Of a stretch of DNA of 64,000 nt, positions 7,077 through 15,771 are shown piece after piece (position 1 is the first letter of the stretch; each line of letters opens with the position of its first letter). Location of the stretch: the NCBI GenBank assembly GCA_024231975.1, contig JAAEQB010000012.1, positions 1 to 64,000 on the forward strand, written 5' to 3'. The notes beneath the pieces are model-generated. The model made no database searches. It saw only the letters and a program-made list of their open reading frames with translations, and had not been told where the DNA came from. This stretch comes from Allobosea sp. GTDB lineage: Bacteria > Pseudomonadota > Alphaproteobacteria > Rhizobiales > Beijerinckiaceae. Position numbers and translations under genes: made by a program.

Positions 7077-8273
7077 TCAAGCTCTCGATCCGACCAACTC
7101 GCCATGCCGGGCGACGATCCTGCCGCGCTTCACGACCGTCCGGTCGGCTGGACGCGCCACCACGGCCTCCACCACGGTTTCACCGGGCAGGATCACCAGG
7201 TCGGCGACGCAGCCGACGTCGAGCCCGTAGTCGGCCAGCTCCATCACCTTGGCGCCGCCATAGGTGCAGACGTCGAGCGCCAGCTGCACCTCCTCGTCGC
7301 GGCGGAAATTGTTGCGCAGGCCGACGAGCATCGCCCGCTCCAGCATGTCGCCCATGCCATAGGGGTTCCAGCTGTCGCGGACGCCGTCGGAGCCACCGGC
7401 GATCACCACGCCGGCTTTGACGCAGGCCTGGACCGACGGCGCCGGCGAGGCGGCCGGGGCGGTTGTGACGAGCGTGACGCGCTCCCTGGCGAGGTCGTCG
7501 AGCAGTCGGCGAGCATGATCGACGTCCGGCATGCCCAGGCAGAAGGCGTGGCTGATCGCGACCTTGCCCTGCATGCCGAGCGCGCGCGTCCGCTCCAGGA
7601 TCAGGTCCATCGAGAAGGCGCCCATCTCGCCACGCTCATGCAGATGGATATCGAGCGGCCGGCCGTATTTCTGCGCCAGCGCGAAGATCGCGTCGAGATG
7701 GCCCTTCGGGTCGCGATCGACGGCGCAGGGATCGAGGCCGCCGACGACCTCGGAGCCGAGCGCCATCGCCCGGTCGACCAGTTCGAGCGTGCCGGGTCGG
7801 ATGAGCAGGCCCGATTGGGCGAAGGCGACGATCTCGATGTCGACGAGGTGCTTGAACCGCTCGCGCATGGCCATGACGCCCTCGATGCCGGCAAGGCCGA
7901 CCTCGGTGTCGACGTCGACATGGCTGCGGATATGGGTGGTGCCCATCCTGATCATCTGGCTGGCGAGCCGCTCCGACTGCCGGTCAGGATCGAGCTTGAG
8001 CTCGCGGCGATTGCGGCGCTCGGTCTCGATCTTCTCGATCAGGCTCGGCCCGGCCGTATGACGCTGCCAGCCCATGCCCCAGAAGCTCTTGTCGAGATGG
8101 GTATGCGCCTCGACCAGGCCGGGGATCACCAGCTGGCCGCCAGCATCGAGCACGGCACCGCCCGTTGAGGTCGCATCCACACCGATGGCGGCGATCCTGC
8201 CATCACGGATCAGGACATTCGTCGCCGCTCCGCCGGCGGGCCGGACGTTCCGGATCAAGAGCTCTTCGGCCAT
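7077..8273 (-). CDS. CodA-like metal-dependent amidohydrolase
   Basis: The 398 residues form the amidohydrolase TIM barrel of the cytosine-deaminase/N-isopropylammelide hydrolase group. They show GLVEAHTHLDK (metal-binding HxH), HSHVDVD-like RSHVDVD, the DIHLHE strand, SHAFCLG and the GGSDGVRDSWNPYG metal-ligand loop. It probably hydrolyses a ring or exocyclic amino group of a pyrimidine-like or triazine-like substrate. It starts a minus-strand group: deaminase, CynX-type MFS and this enzyme follow each other closely. Specificity cannot be read from the sequence. Confidence 0.82.
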   Translation of the reverse strand: MAEELLIRNVRPAGGAATNVLIRDGRIAAIGVDATSTGGAVLDAGGQLVIPGLVEAHTHLDKSFWGMGWQRHTAGPSLIEKIETERRNRRELKLDPDRQSERLASQMIRMGTTHIRSHVDVDTEVGLAGIEGVMAMRERFKHLVDIEIVAFAQSGLLIRPGTLELVDRAMALGSEVVGGLDPCAVDRDPKGHLDAIFALAQKYGRPLDIHLHERGEMGAFSMDLILERTRALGMQGKVAISHAFCLGMPDVDHARRLLDDLARERVTLVTTAPAASPAPSVQACVKAGVVIAGGSDGVRDSWNPYGMGDMLERAMLVGLRNNFRRDEEVQLALDVCTYGGAKVMELADYGLDVGCVADLVILPGETVVEAVVARPADRTVVKRGRIVARHGELVGSRA

Positions 8274-8328
8274 CTTGCGTTTCCTTGCTCCAGGCCCCGC
8301 GCACTGCCGGGCGAATTTCCGTGTTGTC

Positions 8329-9552
8329 TCAGTGATGTGCAGCCAGCGGCTCAGCTCCGGCCGGAAGCTTCATCGACCGCGCATAGCCATGCGGGACGAA
8401 GCGCAGCGACAGGAGCGCGACCAGCGCCGCGCAAGCCAGATGCATCAGCCAGCCCGCGGCGAAGCCGCCGGTCTGGTCGCGCAGGACCGCCATGATCCAG
8501 GGCGGCAGTCCGGCGAGCAGGAAGCCGCCGCCCTGCATCAGCGCCGACAGCGCCCCGGCATCGGCGGGGTTCTCCAGATGGTCGAGCGCGACGATCATGG
8601 AGAGAGCGAAGCTGCCGCCGAGACCGGCACCGACCAGCATGGTCCAGCCCACCGGCAACAGCCCCGGCCAGAACGCGAGCCCGGCGAAGCCGGCGACCTG
8701 GAAGCCAAGCGACAGGCAGATCCAGAGCCGCCGGTCCCGGCGACGCGCGGCGAGGATCGGCATGGCGAGCGCGGCGACGGCCTGGCTCGCCGCCATGATC
8801 GCCAGGAGCGTTCCGCTGGCGGCGCCTGTCCAGCCGAGCGCCTGATAATAGGGCGCGAGCCAGGCGATGATCGAGGAATAGCCGCCGTTCACCAGGCCGA
8901 AGCAGGCCATCAGCAGCCAGGTCCGCGGCCGGCGCAGCAACAGCCCGAGCCGCAGCGACCCCGGTTGGGACGATCGATCGCGCGGGAGGGCGAAGGCCGA
9001 CGCCAAGGCGGCGAGGGCCGCCGGCACGGCGATCCAGGCGAGGCCGACATGCCAGCTGCCGGCGAGGTCCGCGATGATCGGCGAGGCCTGGGCGCCGAGC
9101 GCGCCCCCGCCCATCAGCATCGCGGAATAGAGCCCCATCACGATCGCGACCCGGCTCGGGAAATGCGCCTTGATGATGCCCGGAAAGACGGACTGGACCA
9201 CCGCGACGCCGAGGCCGCACAGGGCTGCGGTCGCGATCAGCGCATATCCGTCCTCGATGACGAGGCGCGCGGCGGAGGCGAGGCAAAGCAGGGTGAGGGC
9301 GCCGACGACCGCGCCGCGCGCGCCCAAGACGCGCTGGAGCCACGGGCCGGCGAAGGCGCATAGCCCCATCAACGTCATCGGCACGAGGGTGAAGAGCGAC
9401 ATGCTCTGATAGGCGAGGCCCGTCGCCTGCTGGATCTGCGCTGCCAGCGGGCCGACCCCCGCGAGGAACGGCCTGAGGTTCAGGCCAACGAGCACGACGG
9501 CGATCAGAAGCAGCAGCCGGGACGGGGCGGAAGGGTGCCTCCCGGGACTCAT
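8329..9552 (-). CDS. CynX/NimT-family MFS transporter
   Basis: The 407-residue integral membrane protein has about 12 hydrophobic helices and the start MSPGRHPSAPSRLLLLIAVV. The segment LNLRPFLAGVGPLAAQIQ is characteristic of the CynX/NimT (cyanate/nitroimidazole) branch of the major facilitator superfamily. It probably imports or exports a small polar compound handled by the neighbouring deaminases. A longer frame exists upstream but overlaps the deaminase gene. The chosen ATG overlaps the stop of that gene as ATGA, indicating a shared transcript and coupled translation. Confidence 0.85.
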   Translation of the reverse strand: MSPGRHPSAPSRLLLLIAVVLVGLNLRPFLAGVGPLAAQIQQATGLAYQSMSLFTLVPMTLMGLCAFAGPWLQRVLGARGAVVGALTLLCLASAARLVIEDGYALIATAALCGLGVAVVQSVFPGIIKAHFPSRVAIVMGLYSAMLMGGGALGAQASPIIADLAGSWHVGLAWIAVPAALAALASAFALPRDRSSQPGSLRLGLLLRRPRTWLLMACFGLVNGGYSSIIAWLAPYYQALGWTGAASGTLLAIMAASQAVAALAMPILAARRRDRRLWICLSLGFQVAGFAGLAFWPGLLPVGWTMLVGAGLGGSFALSMIVALDHLENPADAGALSALMQGGGFLLAGLPPWIMAVLRDQTGGFAAGWLMHLACAALVALLSLRFVPHGYARSMKLPAGAEPLAAHH

Positions 9553-10022
9553 GCCGGCCCTGCCTGTCGGCGCTTCCATTCCGCGTACAAATCCGGCCGA
9601 TCGTCGAGCCGAACCGGCAGGTAGCCGACCTTCATCGACTGGTCCGAGAAGGACTTGGCCAGGTCGGCGTAGATCGCCGCCGTGGAGAGGCCATAGGGCG
9701 CGCCGTCGTCGTTCGAATAGGCGTAATAGACGCGGGCAACGCCGGAGAGCCGCATCGCGGCCATGCACATGGGGCAGGGGTGGCCGCTGGCATAGACGGT
9801 GCAACCCGCCATGTTGGGCGAGCCGAGCGCCCGGCCGGCCGCGCGGAGCGCCATCAGCTCGGCATGGGCGGTCGGGTCGTTGCTGGCGATGATCTCGTTG
9901 ACGCCGGTGGCGACGACCTTGCCGTCCTTGACGACCAGCGCCCCGAAGGGCCGTCCGCCGCTTTCCATATTGGCTTGCGCGAGCTCGATGGCCTCGCAGA
10001 GAAAGCGTTGCGCTTCGCTCAT
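9549..10022 (-). CDS. Nucleoside/guanine-deaminase-like zinc enzyme
   Basis: The 157-residue cytidine/deoxycytidylate-deaminase-fold protein carries TAHAELMAL (zinc His and catalytic Glu) and ASGHPCPMCMAA (two zinc Cys). This is the pattern of guanine deaminase and of tRNA-adenosine-deaminase-like stand-alone enzymes. Two Met codons are adjacent; the second (10022) is 6 bases from AAGGAG and is preferred over 10025. It is the first gene of the operon deaminase-MFS-amidohydrolase and is divergent from a LysR regulator, so the three enzymes may process one imported nitrogen heterocycle. Confidence 0.82.
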   Translation of the reverse strand: MSEAQRFLCEAIELAQANMESGGRPFGALVVKDGKVVATGVNEIIASNDPTAHAELMALRAAGRALGSPNMAGCTVYASGHPCPMCMAAMRLSGVARVYYAYSNDDGAPYGLSTAAIYADLAKSFSDQSMKVGYLPVRLDDRPDLYAEWKRRQAGPA

Positions 10023-10127
10023 CATCCGCTCCTTAGTCGCGTGCCGGATACGCTGCTCCCCTATCCGGCCGGCCTGTCCCCCGGGCGGCCGGGGGCGCCG
10101 CATGACCGGCCCGGTAACCAGATAGAA

Positions 10128-10154
10128 GTGTCGACACGTATTTGAAAATTAAAT
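10128..10154. promoter_or_regulatory. Candidate LysR-regulator binding region
   Basis: The divergent interval contains a perfect 10-bp palindrome GTGTCGACAC (10128-10137). It is followed by ATTT-N7-AAAT (10140-10154), a dyad that fits the T-N11-A pattern of LysR-type regulator boxes. The surrounding bases are the most AT-rich of the interval 10026-10247. Assignment rests on position and pattern only. Confidence 0.4.
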
Positions 10155-10247
10155 GTCTGGATGCTGGCCAGTGGATCTGTGAATGATCAGGTGCGCCACG
10201 CCACCCGACGGAGGCGGGTACCCATTTCTGCCCGCCCGCACAGGCCC

Positions 10248-11105
10248 ATGCTCGACCCACGCCTTCTCCGCTCCTTCGTCGCGATCGCCGATGCCGGCAG
10301 CTTCACCCAGGCCGCCGAGCGGCTGAACATGACGCAATCGACCATCAGCCAGCAGCTCGCCCGGCTGGAGGAGACCGTCGGGATCGCCTTGATCGATCGC
10401 ATCGCCCGCCCTGTCCAGCCGACGGCGTCGGGCGAGCGCCTGCTCGGCTATGCAAGGCGAATCCTGTCGCTTCAGCACGAGGCGCAGAGCATGCTCGCGG
10501 ATCCCGCCGGCACGGCCTCAATCCGCATCGGCGTGCCGGAGGACATCGCGACCGGGGCGATGGCGAAGGTGTTCGCCGGCTTCACCAGCCAGCACCGGGA
10601 AATCCGGCTCGATGTCGTCGCGGGGCTGAGCCGCGACCTCACCAGGCGCTATCGCGCCGGGGAGTTTGACATCGTCGTCGTCAAGGAGGCGTCTGCCAGT
10701 TCGGACCACCAGGCGACGTTTCCGGAACCGATCACCTGGTTCGAGAGTGCCGATGCGCCCGAGGCGTGGCCTGACCCGTTGCCGCTGGTCACGTTTCCGC
10801 CCGGCGGGCTCTATCGCGACGCCATGTTCGAACGGATCGAGCGCGAGCGCCGGCGCTGGTATATCGCCTTCTCGGGCAGCAGCCTGCTCAATGTCCTCGT
10901 CGCGGTCGAGGCGGGGCTAGGGCTGTCGTTGCTGCCGATCGAGGCCACTGCCGGCCGGCGCCTGCGCCCCTACACTCCCTTAGGCCAGGAGCCGGCGATC
11001 GTGGTCTCGCTCTATTCCTGGGAGAAGAGCGGGCCGATCGCCGCGCTGGTCCAGAGCATGAGGGCGGTGCTGGCCGAGCGCTTCAACACCGGCGGGAAGG
11101 CGTGA
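10248..11105 (+). CDS. LysR-family transcriptional regulator
   Basis: The 285-residue protein begins MLDPRLLRSFVAIADAGSF and contains the LysR winged helix (TQAAERLNMTQSTISQQLARLEE, about residues 18-40). A periplasmic-binding-like effector domain follows. The upstream in-frame Met at 10161 would add a basic extension atypical for the family, so the internal ATG is preferred although its ribosome site is weak. It is divergent from the deaminase operon and directly upstream of the solute-binding protein gene. It probably controls one or both in response to the transported compound. Confidence 0.85.
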   Translation: MLDPRLLRSFVAIADAGSFTQAAERLNMTQSTISQQLARLEETVGIALIDRIARPVQPTASGERLLGYARRILSLQHEAQSMLADPAGTASIRIGVPEDIATGAMAKVFAGFTSQHREIRLDVVAGLSRDLTRRYRAGEFDIVVVKEASASSDHQATFPEPITWFESADAPEAWPDPLPLVTFPPGGLYRDAMFERIERERRRWYIAFSGSSLLNVLVAVEAGLGLSLLPIEATAGRRLRPYTPLGQEPAIVVSLYSWEKSGPIAALVQSMRAVLAERFNTGGKA

Positions 11106-11225
11106 TCGTGCCGGCAGCCCGCTATTCAGATATTGGATGATGCGGATTGGATAACTTAATTTGCGCATGAATCGCGTCGGATCATGATCGCTCCCCAACG
11201 ACACCGACAACGGGGAGAGACAGGG

Positions 11226-12830
11226 ATGAGACGCCGCGACCTCCTGAAATACGCCGCCCAGTCGGCCGTGCTGGCGCAATTGGCGCCCTTCTTCACGGCG
11301 CCGGCCCAGGCCGCCGGCAAGACGGAACTCCGCTATCTTCCGGAAGCGGACCTGAACATCCTCGATCCGGTCTGGAGCACCTCGACCATCGTCCAAGTCT
11401 ATGGCCACCTGGTGTTCGACACGCTCTACGGCTTCGACAAGGAGTACAACGTCCATCCGCAGATGGCCGAGGGGCATGTCGTCTCAGACGACAAGCTGCA
11501 ATGGACGGTCAGGCTGCGCGACGGGCTGCAATTCCATGACGGCCAGCCGGTCCTCGCCAGGGACTGCGTCGCCAGCATCACCCGCTGGGGCAAGCGCGAC
11601 TTCATGGGCGCGGCGCTGCTCGCCGTGGTCGACACGCTGACGGCTGCCGACGATCGCACGCTGGTGTTCAAGCTCAAGAAGCCGTTCCCGCTGCTGCCGA
11701 TGACGCTGGCGACGAGCGGTTCGAACATGCCGGCGATCATGCCGGAGCGCCTGGCCAATACCTCTCCGAACGAGCAGGTCCGCGAGAGCATCGGCAGCGG
11801 CCCGTATCGCTTCGTGAAGAGCGAATGGGTCTCCGGATCGAAAGCGGTCTTCGAGAAGTTCGCCGGCTACAAGCCGCGCAGCGACAGCTTCGCGCCCAGC
11901 TATACCGCCGGCCCGAAGATTGCCCATTTCGAGCGGGTCATCTGGCAGATCATCCCCGATGCCTCGACGGCCGCTGCCGCCCTCCAGGCCGGTGAGATCG
12001 ACATGGTCGAGATGGTCGGGGCCGACTTCCTGCCGGTGTTGAAGGCCGATCCCAACATCCAGCTGTTGCCGCGCACGACGCCGAATTTCGCGATCATGCG
12101 CTTCAACCATCTGCAGCCGCCCTTCAACAACCCGGCAATCCGGCAGGCGCTGCTCAAGGCCTTCGACCAGAAGGAGATCATGGCCGGCACGTTCGGCGAG
12201 GAAAACCAGGAGTTCTGGCAGTCGGGCGTCGGCTTCTTCAGCCCGGATTCTCCGATGAGGACCACGGTCGGGCTCGAAGCCTTCACCGGCCCACGCGACG
12301 TCAAGAAGGCGGCCGAGGAGATCAAGGCCGCCGGCTACAAGGGAGAGCCCGTCGTCGTCCTCGACCCGGTCGATTATCCCTGGACGCATCCCTGCACGCT
12401 GCTCGCAGCCGACACGCTGAAGAAGGTCGGTCTCAACGTCGACATCCAGGCCATGGACTGGGGCACGCTGATGCAGCGGCGCCAGAGCCAGGAGCCGCCG
12501 GGCAAGGGCGGCTGGAACGTCTTCCTCACCGCCTTGTCGGGGATGAGCAATTTCAATCCGGTCGGCCATATCGGCCTGCGTGGCAACGGCAAGGACGCCT
12601 GGGTCGGCTGGCCGACCAATCCGCGCCTGGAGGAATTGCGCCAGCAATGGCTCGATGCGCCCGACGAGGCGGCGCAGAAGAAGCTCTGCGAGGAGATCCA
12701 GAAGCAGGCCCTGATCGACGTGCCCTATATCCCGCTCGGCGCCTTCGCGACGGTGAGCGGCTATCGGCGCAACCTCGTCGACGTCCAGCTGCAGCGGCCG
12801 CTGTTCTTCACGATGACGGCCAAGGGCTAG
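11226..12830 (+). CDS. ABC transporter solute-binding protein, family 5 (peptide/opine/nickel type)
   Basis: The 534-residue exported protein has a twin-arginine-like leader (MRRRDLLKYAAQSAVLAQLAPF, cleavage near AQAA). The SBP_bac_5 fold follows: YLPEADLNILDPVWS, IGSGPYRFVKSEW, FNNPAIRQALLKAFD and the C-terminal VPYIPLGAF. Family members bind oligopeptides, glutathione, nickel chelates or opines in the periplasm. No permease or ATPase gene is adjacent, so it is an orphan binding protein. The start at 11226 has GGGGAGA upstream; the earlier ATG at 11184 lacks one. A strong terminator follows. Confidence 0.88.
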   Translation: MRRRDLLKYAAQSAVLAQLAPFFTAPAQAAGKTELRYLPEADLNILDPVWSTSTIVQVYGHLVFDTLYGFDKEYNVHPQMAEGHVVSDDKLQWTVRLRDGLQFHDGQPVLARDCVASITRWGKRDFMGAALLAVVDTLTAADDRTLVFKLKKPFPLLPMTLATSGSNMPAIMPERLANTSPNEQVRESIGSGPYRFVKSEWVSGSKAVFEKFAGYKPRSDSFAPSYTAGPKIAHFERVIWQIIPDASTAAAALQAGEIDMVEMVGADFLPVLKADPNIQLLPRTTPNFAIMRFNHLQPPFNNPAIRQALLKAFDQKEIMAGTFGEENQEFWQSGVGFFSPDSPMRTTVGLEAFTGPRDVKKAAEEIKAAGYKGEPVVVLDPVDYPWTHPCTLLAADTLKKVGLNVDIQAMDWGTLMQRRQSQEPPGKGGWNVFLTALSGMSNFNPVGHIGLRGNGKDAWVGWPTNPRLEELRQQWLDAPDEAAQKKLCEEIQKQALIDVPYIPLGAFATVSGYRRNLVDVQLQRPLFFTMTAKG

Positions 12831-12885
12831 GCCGATCCGATGCTGTCGCATCCGACGCTCGACACGCCCACTCTCCGCCCAATTC

Positions 12886-12918
12886 GCCCTTCCGGCTCGA
12901 TGCCGGAAGGGCATTTTT
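12886..12918 (+). terminator. Intrinsic terminator of the solute-binding protein gene
   Basis: GCCCTTCCGGC (12886-12896), loop TCGAT and GCCGGAAGGGC (12902-12912) form an 11-bp perfect stem followed by ATTTTT. Confidence 0.88.
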
Positions 12919-12994
12919 CGCCTGCTCCGGTCGGAGCGGGTCGACATGCCGTTCCGAACGGGGGGCCAGGTCGCCGGCACCCGTGCCGAAGCGC

Positions 12995-13654
12995 CTAAGG
13001 ATTCAGCCCCATCTGCCAGAAATCCGCTTCCAGCCTCGAAGCCTGGCCGAACAGGGCGGCAAGCTCGGAAAAGCGCGCTTCCGTCATCGCTCGTGCCGCG
13101 AGCGCATCGAGATGGCGGCGGGCGTCACGAGCGACCTGCTGATAGGGCTCGCCGGCATATTCGCCGATCCAGTCGCGATAGGGATGGGTTTCGAGGGCCG
13201 GTCCGATCTCCTTTGCGAGACGGGCGCCGATCTCGGCATAGCCGACGATGCAGGGGCTGAGCGCGACATGCAAGTCGAGCAGGTCGCCGGAGACGCCGCA
13301 ATCGAGCACGAAGCGGGTGTAGGCGACGGTCGCCTGGTGCTCAGGCGCGGCTTCGAGCTGCTCGGGCGAAAGCCCCCAGTGGCCGCAGAGCCGGACATGC
13401 AGGTCCATTTCTAGGTCGAGGATCGCCGATAGGCCTGCCTTGGCGGCGCGCATGTCGGCGAGGTTGCGGCTCTTATAGGCCGCCAGCGCGTAGGCGCGGG
13501 CGAACTGGATCAGGAAGAGATAGTCCTGGACGAGATAGGTCCGGAACGCCGCCTCGGGCAACGAGCCGTCGCCCATCCGCCGGACGAAATCATGCTCGAC
13601 GTAGGAAGCCCAATCCGCCGCGGCGGCGGCCTTCAACCTGTCGAAGATGTCCAC
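12995..13654 (-). CDS. tenA: TenA-family aminopyrimidine aminohydrolase/thiaminase II
   Basis: The 219-residue all-helical protein matches TenA: FDRLKAAAAADWASYVEHDFVRRMGDGSLPEAAFRTYLVQDY (helices 1-2), ALSPCIVGYAEIG with the catalytic Cys region, and HPYRDWIGEYAGEPYQ. TenA hydrolyses amino-HMP to HMP in thiamine salvage. The start is GTG at 13654 with GGAAGGAC further upstream. It is convergent with the solute-binding protein and lies 1.4 kb from enzymes of pyrimidine-like metabolism. No TPP riboswitch core was seen upstream (13655-13813). Confidence 0.9.
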   Translation of the reverse strand: MDIFDRLKAAAAADWASYVEHDFVRRMGDGSLPEAAFRTYLVQDYLFLIQFARAYALAAYKSRNLADMRAAKAGLSAILDLEMDLHVRLCGHWGLSPEQLEAAPEHQATVAYTRFVLDCGVSGDLLDLHVALSPCIVGYAEIGARLAKEIGPALETHPYRDWIGEYAGEPYQQVARDARRHLDALAARAMTEARFSELAALFGQASRLEADFWQMGLNP

Positions 13655-13813
13655 GGCCTGATCGTCCTTCCGATTGGATTCGCGTGGCAGTCATAGCGCA
13701 AACCATCGCTGTGCGGCGTGCCGCGGATGACGCAGGTTTGATCCGCCCCGGCGGCGACAGGGCGCAGGCGCCGGGCTAGCCTCCGCTCCCTCGTGCAAGC
13801 AGGAGGTTCGACG

Positions 13814-14203
13814 ATGACACGTTTCGCGATCGGCCGGCGCACACTGCTTTGTGGCGCAGCCGTTTCCGTTCTCGCCTTGCCGGCCCTGGCGCATCATGGC
13901 TGGGGCTGGGCCGTCGACGAACAGAGCGAGCTCAAGGGCACGATCCGCTCGATCTCGATGGCGCCGCCGCATCCCACGCTGCAGGTCGCGGCGACCGACG
14001 GCGTCCTCTGGCAGATCGATCTCGGCAATCCCAGCCAGACGGCGCGGGCCAATTTCACCGGTGACACCGCGAAGGTCGGCGACGCCATCACTGTGCTCGG
14101 CAACCGCCATCAGGATGCGAGCAAGAAGCAGATGAAGGCGGTGCGCATCACCATCGGCGGCAAGAACTACGACATGTATCCGGAGCGGATCAAAACGAAC
14201 TGA
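13814..14203 (+). CDS. Secreted DUF6152-like protein
   Basis: The 129-residue protein has a signal peptide (MTRFAIGRRTLLCGAAVSVL, cleavage after ALAH region) and a small beta-rich domain. Markers are HHGWGWAVD near the mature N-terminus, LKGTIRSISMAPPHPTLQV and VGDAITVLGNRH. These match the small periplasmic family usually labelled DUF6152. The N-terminal His pair could bind metal, which is inference. AGGAGG lies 7 bases before the ATG. The next gene starts 6 bases after its stop and encodes a membrane protein, so the two probably act together. Confidence 0.75.
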   Translation: MTRFAIGRRTLLCGAAVSVLALPALAHHGWGWAVDEQSELKGTIRSISMAPPHPTLQVAATDGVLWQIDLGNPSQTARANFTGDTAKVGDAITVLGNRHQDASKKQMKAVRITIGGKNYDMYPERIKTN

Positions 14204-14208
14204 GTGCC

Positions 14209-14676
14209 GTGGCGACGCTGATCGACTGGCTCGGCAGCTGGCCGGGGGCGGTGCTGCTGCAACGCTCCGGCACGGCCTATCTCTTCGTCAACGCCGCCCA
14301 CATCCTCGGCATCGGCCTGCTGCTCGGGGCGATCCTGCCGCTCGATCTCAGGCTGATGGGCGTGCTGCGTGCGTCGAAGCTGCCACTGATCGGGCCGGTG
14401 CTGATCCGGACAGCCGCGAGCGGGCTGGCGCTGGCGCTCGCGACCGGGCTCTGGCTGTTCACGGTGAAGCCGAGCGAGTATCTCGGCAATCCCGCTTTCC
14501 TGATCAAGCTCGGCCTGATCGCTCTGGCGCTCGGCAATATCGCGCTCCAGCATCATGGGCTGAAGCCGGCGCTGGCCGGCGGCGCGATCGGCCTGCGGGT
14601 TCGCTTGCTGGCCGTTCTCTCCGCCTCGCTCTGGCTTTGCGTGCTGGTCGCCGGGCGCTGGATCGGCTTTGTGTGA
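14209..14676 (+). CDS. Small integral membrane protein (DUF2214/DUF6644-like)
   Basis: The 155 residues contain four hydrophobic helices, starting with the conserved AYLFVNAAHILGIGLLLGAILPLDLRL and ending RWIGFV. The histidine-containing first helix and the RLMGVLR loop are typical of a family of small DUF membrane proteins often paired with DUF6152. The start is GTG at 14209, immediately after the preceding stop. Function is unknown; cytochrome-like or copper-related roles have been suggested for similar topologies, but nothing here proves that. Confidence 0.65.
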   Translation: MATLIDWLGSWPGAVLLQRSGTAYLFVNAAHILGIGLLLGAILPLDLRLMGVLRASKLPLIGPVLIRTAASGLALALATGLWLFTVKPSEYLGNPAFLIKLGLIALALGNIALQHHGLKPALAGGAIGLRVRLLAVLSASLWLCVLVAGRWIGFV

Positions 14677-14682
14677 AGAGGC

Positions 14683-15603
14683 TCAGGCGACGAGCGCCGT
14701 CATCGCCTCGTTTATCCACCACCATTCGCGGCCGGGCGCAGCCTCGCCGCGCAACGTCGCGAGCAGCTGCTGGTAGCGCAGCGAACGCTCATGATGGCGG
14801 CGGTACTGGTCGAGATGCCAGGCGCGGAAGGCTTCGTCCGGCTCGCGCTTCATCGCTTTGGCCGAGGCCTCCAGCCAATCGCCGGCAATGGCGCGGCCGG
14901 TCTGCGAGTCCGGGGCCTCGCCCGCAGCCATTGCCTTGCGGACGTCAGCGAAGATGCGCTCGGCGGCGGCATGATAGGCGGCCGGGTCGAAGTCCGGCGT
15001 CCACATCGCCGCGGCATCGGCCTTGGCGCTCGCGATGACGGTTTCGTCTGATAGCATCGCCCTGAGCTCGGCGAAGGCGTCGATCTGCTCCGGCGTCGGA
15101 TCGTCGGGCAGTTCGGGCGCGCCGGCTGCGATCGCCTTCTGCCGCCATTCCGGGTTCATCCGGTCGCCGGTGACCTCGTCGTAGAAGCGCTCGGTCAGGC
15201 TGCGCATGTCGGCATTGGACAGGCTGGTCATGGTCCATAGTCTCCTGAGGTCGTCGGCGGTGGGTTCGGGATGACGCAGGGCGGCGCGCAAGGTCGCGGC
15301 GATGCGGCGCTTGCCGGCGATCTCCGCTTCGAGCGCCGAGAGGCGCAGCGCCAGCAGTTCGGCCAGCGATCCCTTGCGGGCGAGGATGCCGCGGATCGCG
15401 GCGAGGCCAACGCCCATGGCCCGCAGCGCCTGGATCAGGTCGAGCCGCGCCGCGTCGGTGTCGGAGTAGACGCGGTAGTTCGCCATGGTGCGGGTCGCCG
15501 GCGGCAGCAGCCCCTTGTCGGAATAGAAGCGGATGCGCCGCACGGGTACGGCGCAGAGGCGTGCGAGCTCGCCGATGGTGTAGCGCTGGTCGGAAGTCGT
15601 CAT
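14683..15603 (-). CDS. MerR-family transcriptional regulator
   Basis: The 306 residues start with the MerR winged helix (YTIGELARLCAVPVRRIRFYSDKGLL). A dimerisation helix follows (about 75-110), then a long C-terminal domain rich in acidic and aromatic residues, ending ...EWWWINEAMTAL. The C-terminal part resembles TipA-like or effector-binding helical domains, but I cannot name the ligand. It lies tail to tail with the membrane protein gene at 14209. The ATG has AGGACG upstream. Confidence 0.82.
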   Translation of the reverse strand: MTTSDQRYTIGELARLCAVPVRRIRFYSDKGLLPPATRTMANYRVYSDTDAARLDLIQALRAMGVGLAAIRGILARKGSLAELLALRLSALEAEIAGKRRIAATLRAALRHPEPTADDLRRLWTMTSLSNADMRSLTERFYDEVTGDRMNPEWRQKAIAAGAPELPDDPTPEQIDAFAELRAMLSDETVIASAKADAAAMWTPDFDPAAYHAAAERIFADVRKAMAAGEAPDSQTGRAIAGDWLEASAKAMKREPDEAFRAWHLDQYRRHHERSLRYQQLLATLRGEAAPGREWWWINEAMTALVA

Positions 15604-15771
15604 GGGAGCGTCCTAGCGTCTCCACCAGATGGAGGGTCAAGCGCTCGAGGTCCGCAATCGTTCGAATGCGAGGGATCGCGAAAGGGGGCGGGAAACCCTG
15701 TTCGGCGAAAGCCGTGCATCTCGGGCAATGCGTCAAAGCGGCGTTAGCCAGTCGCGGCCATTGTCCTGCGC

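Noticed and set aside
13655..13813. Possible TPP riboswitch upstream of tenA
   Set aside because: The conserved CUGAGA and ACCUGAU elements are not present on the minus strand.
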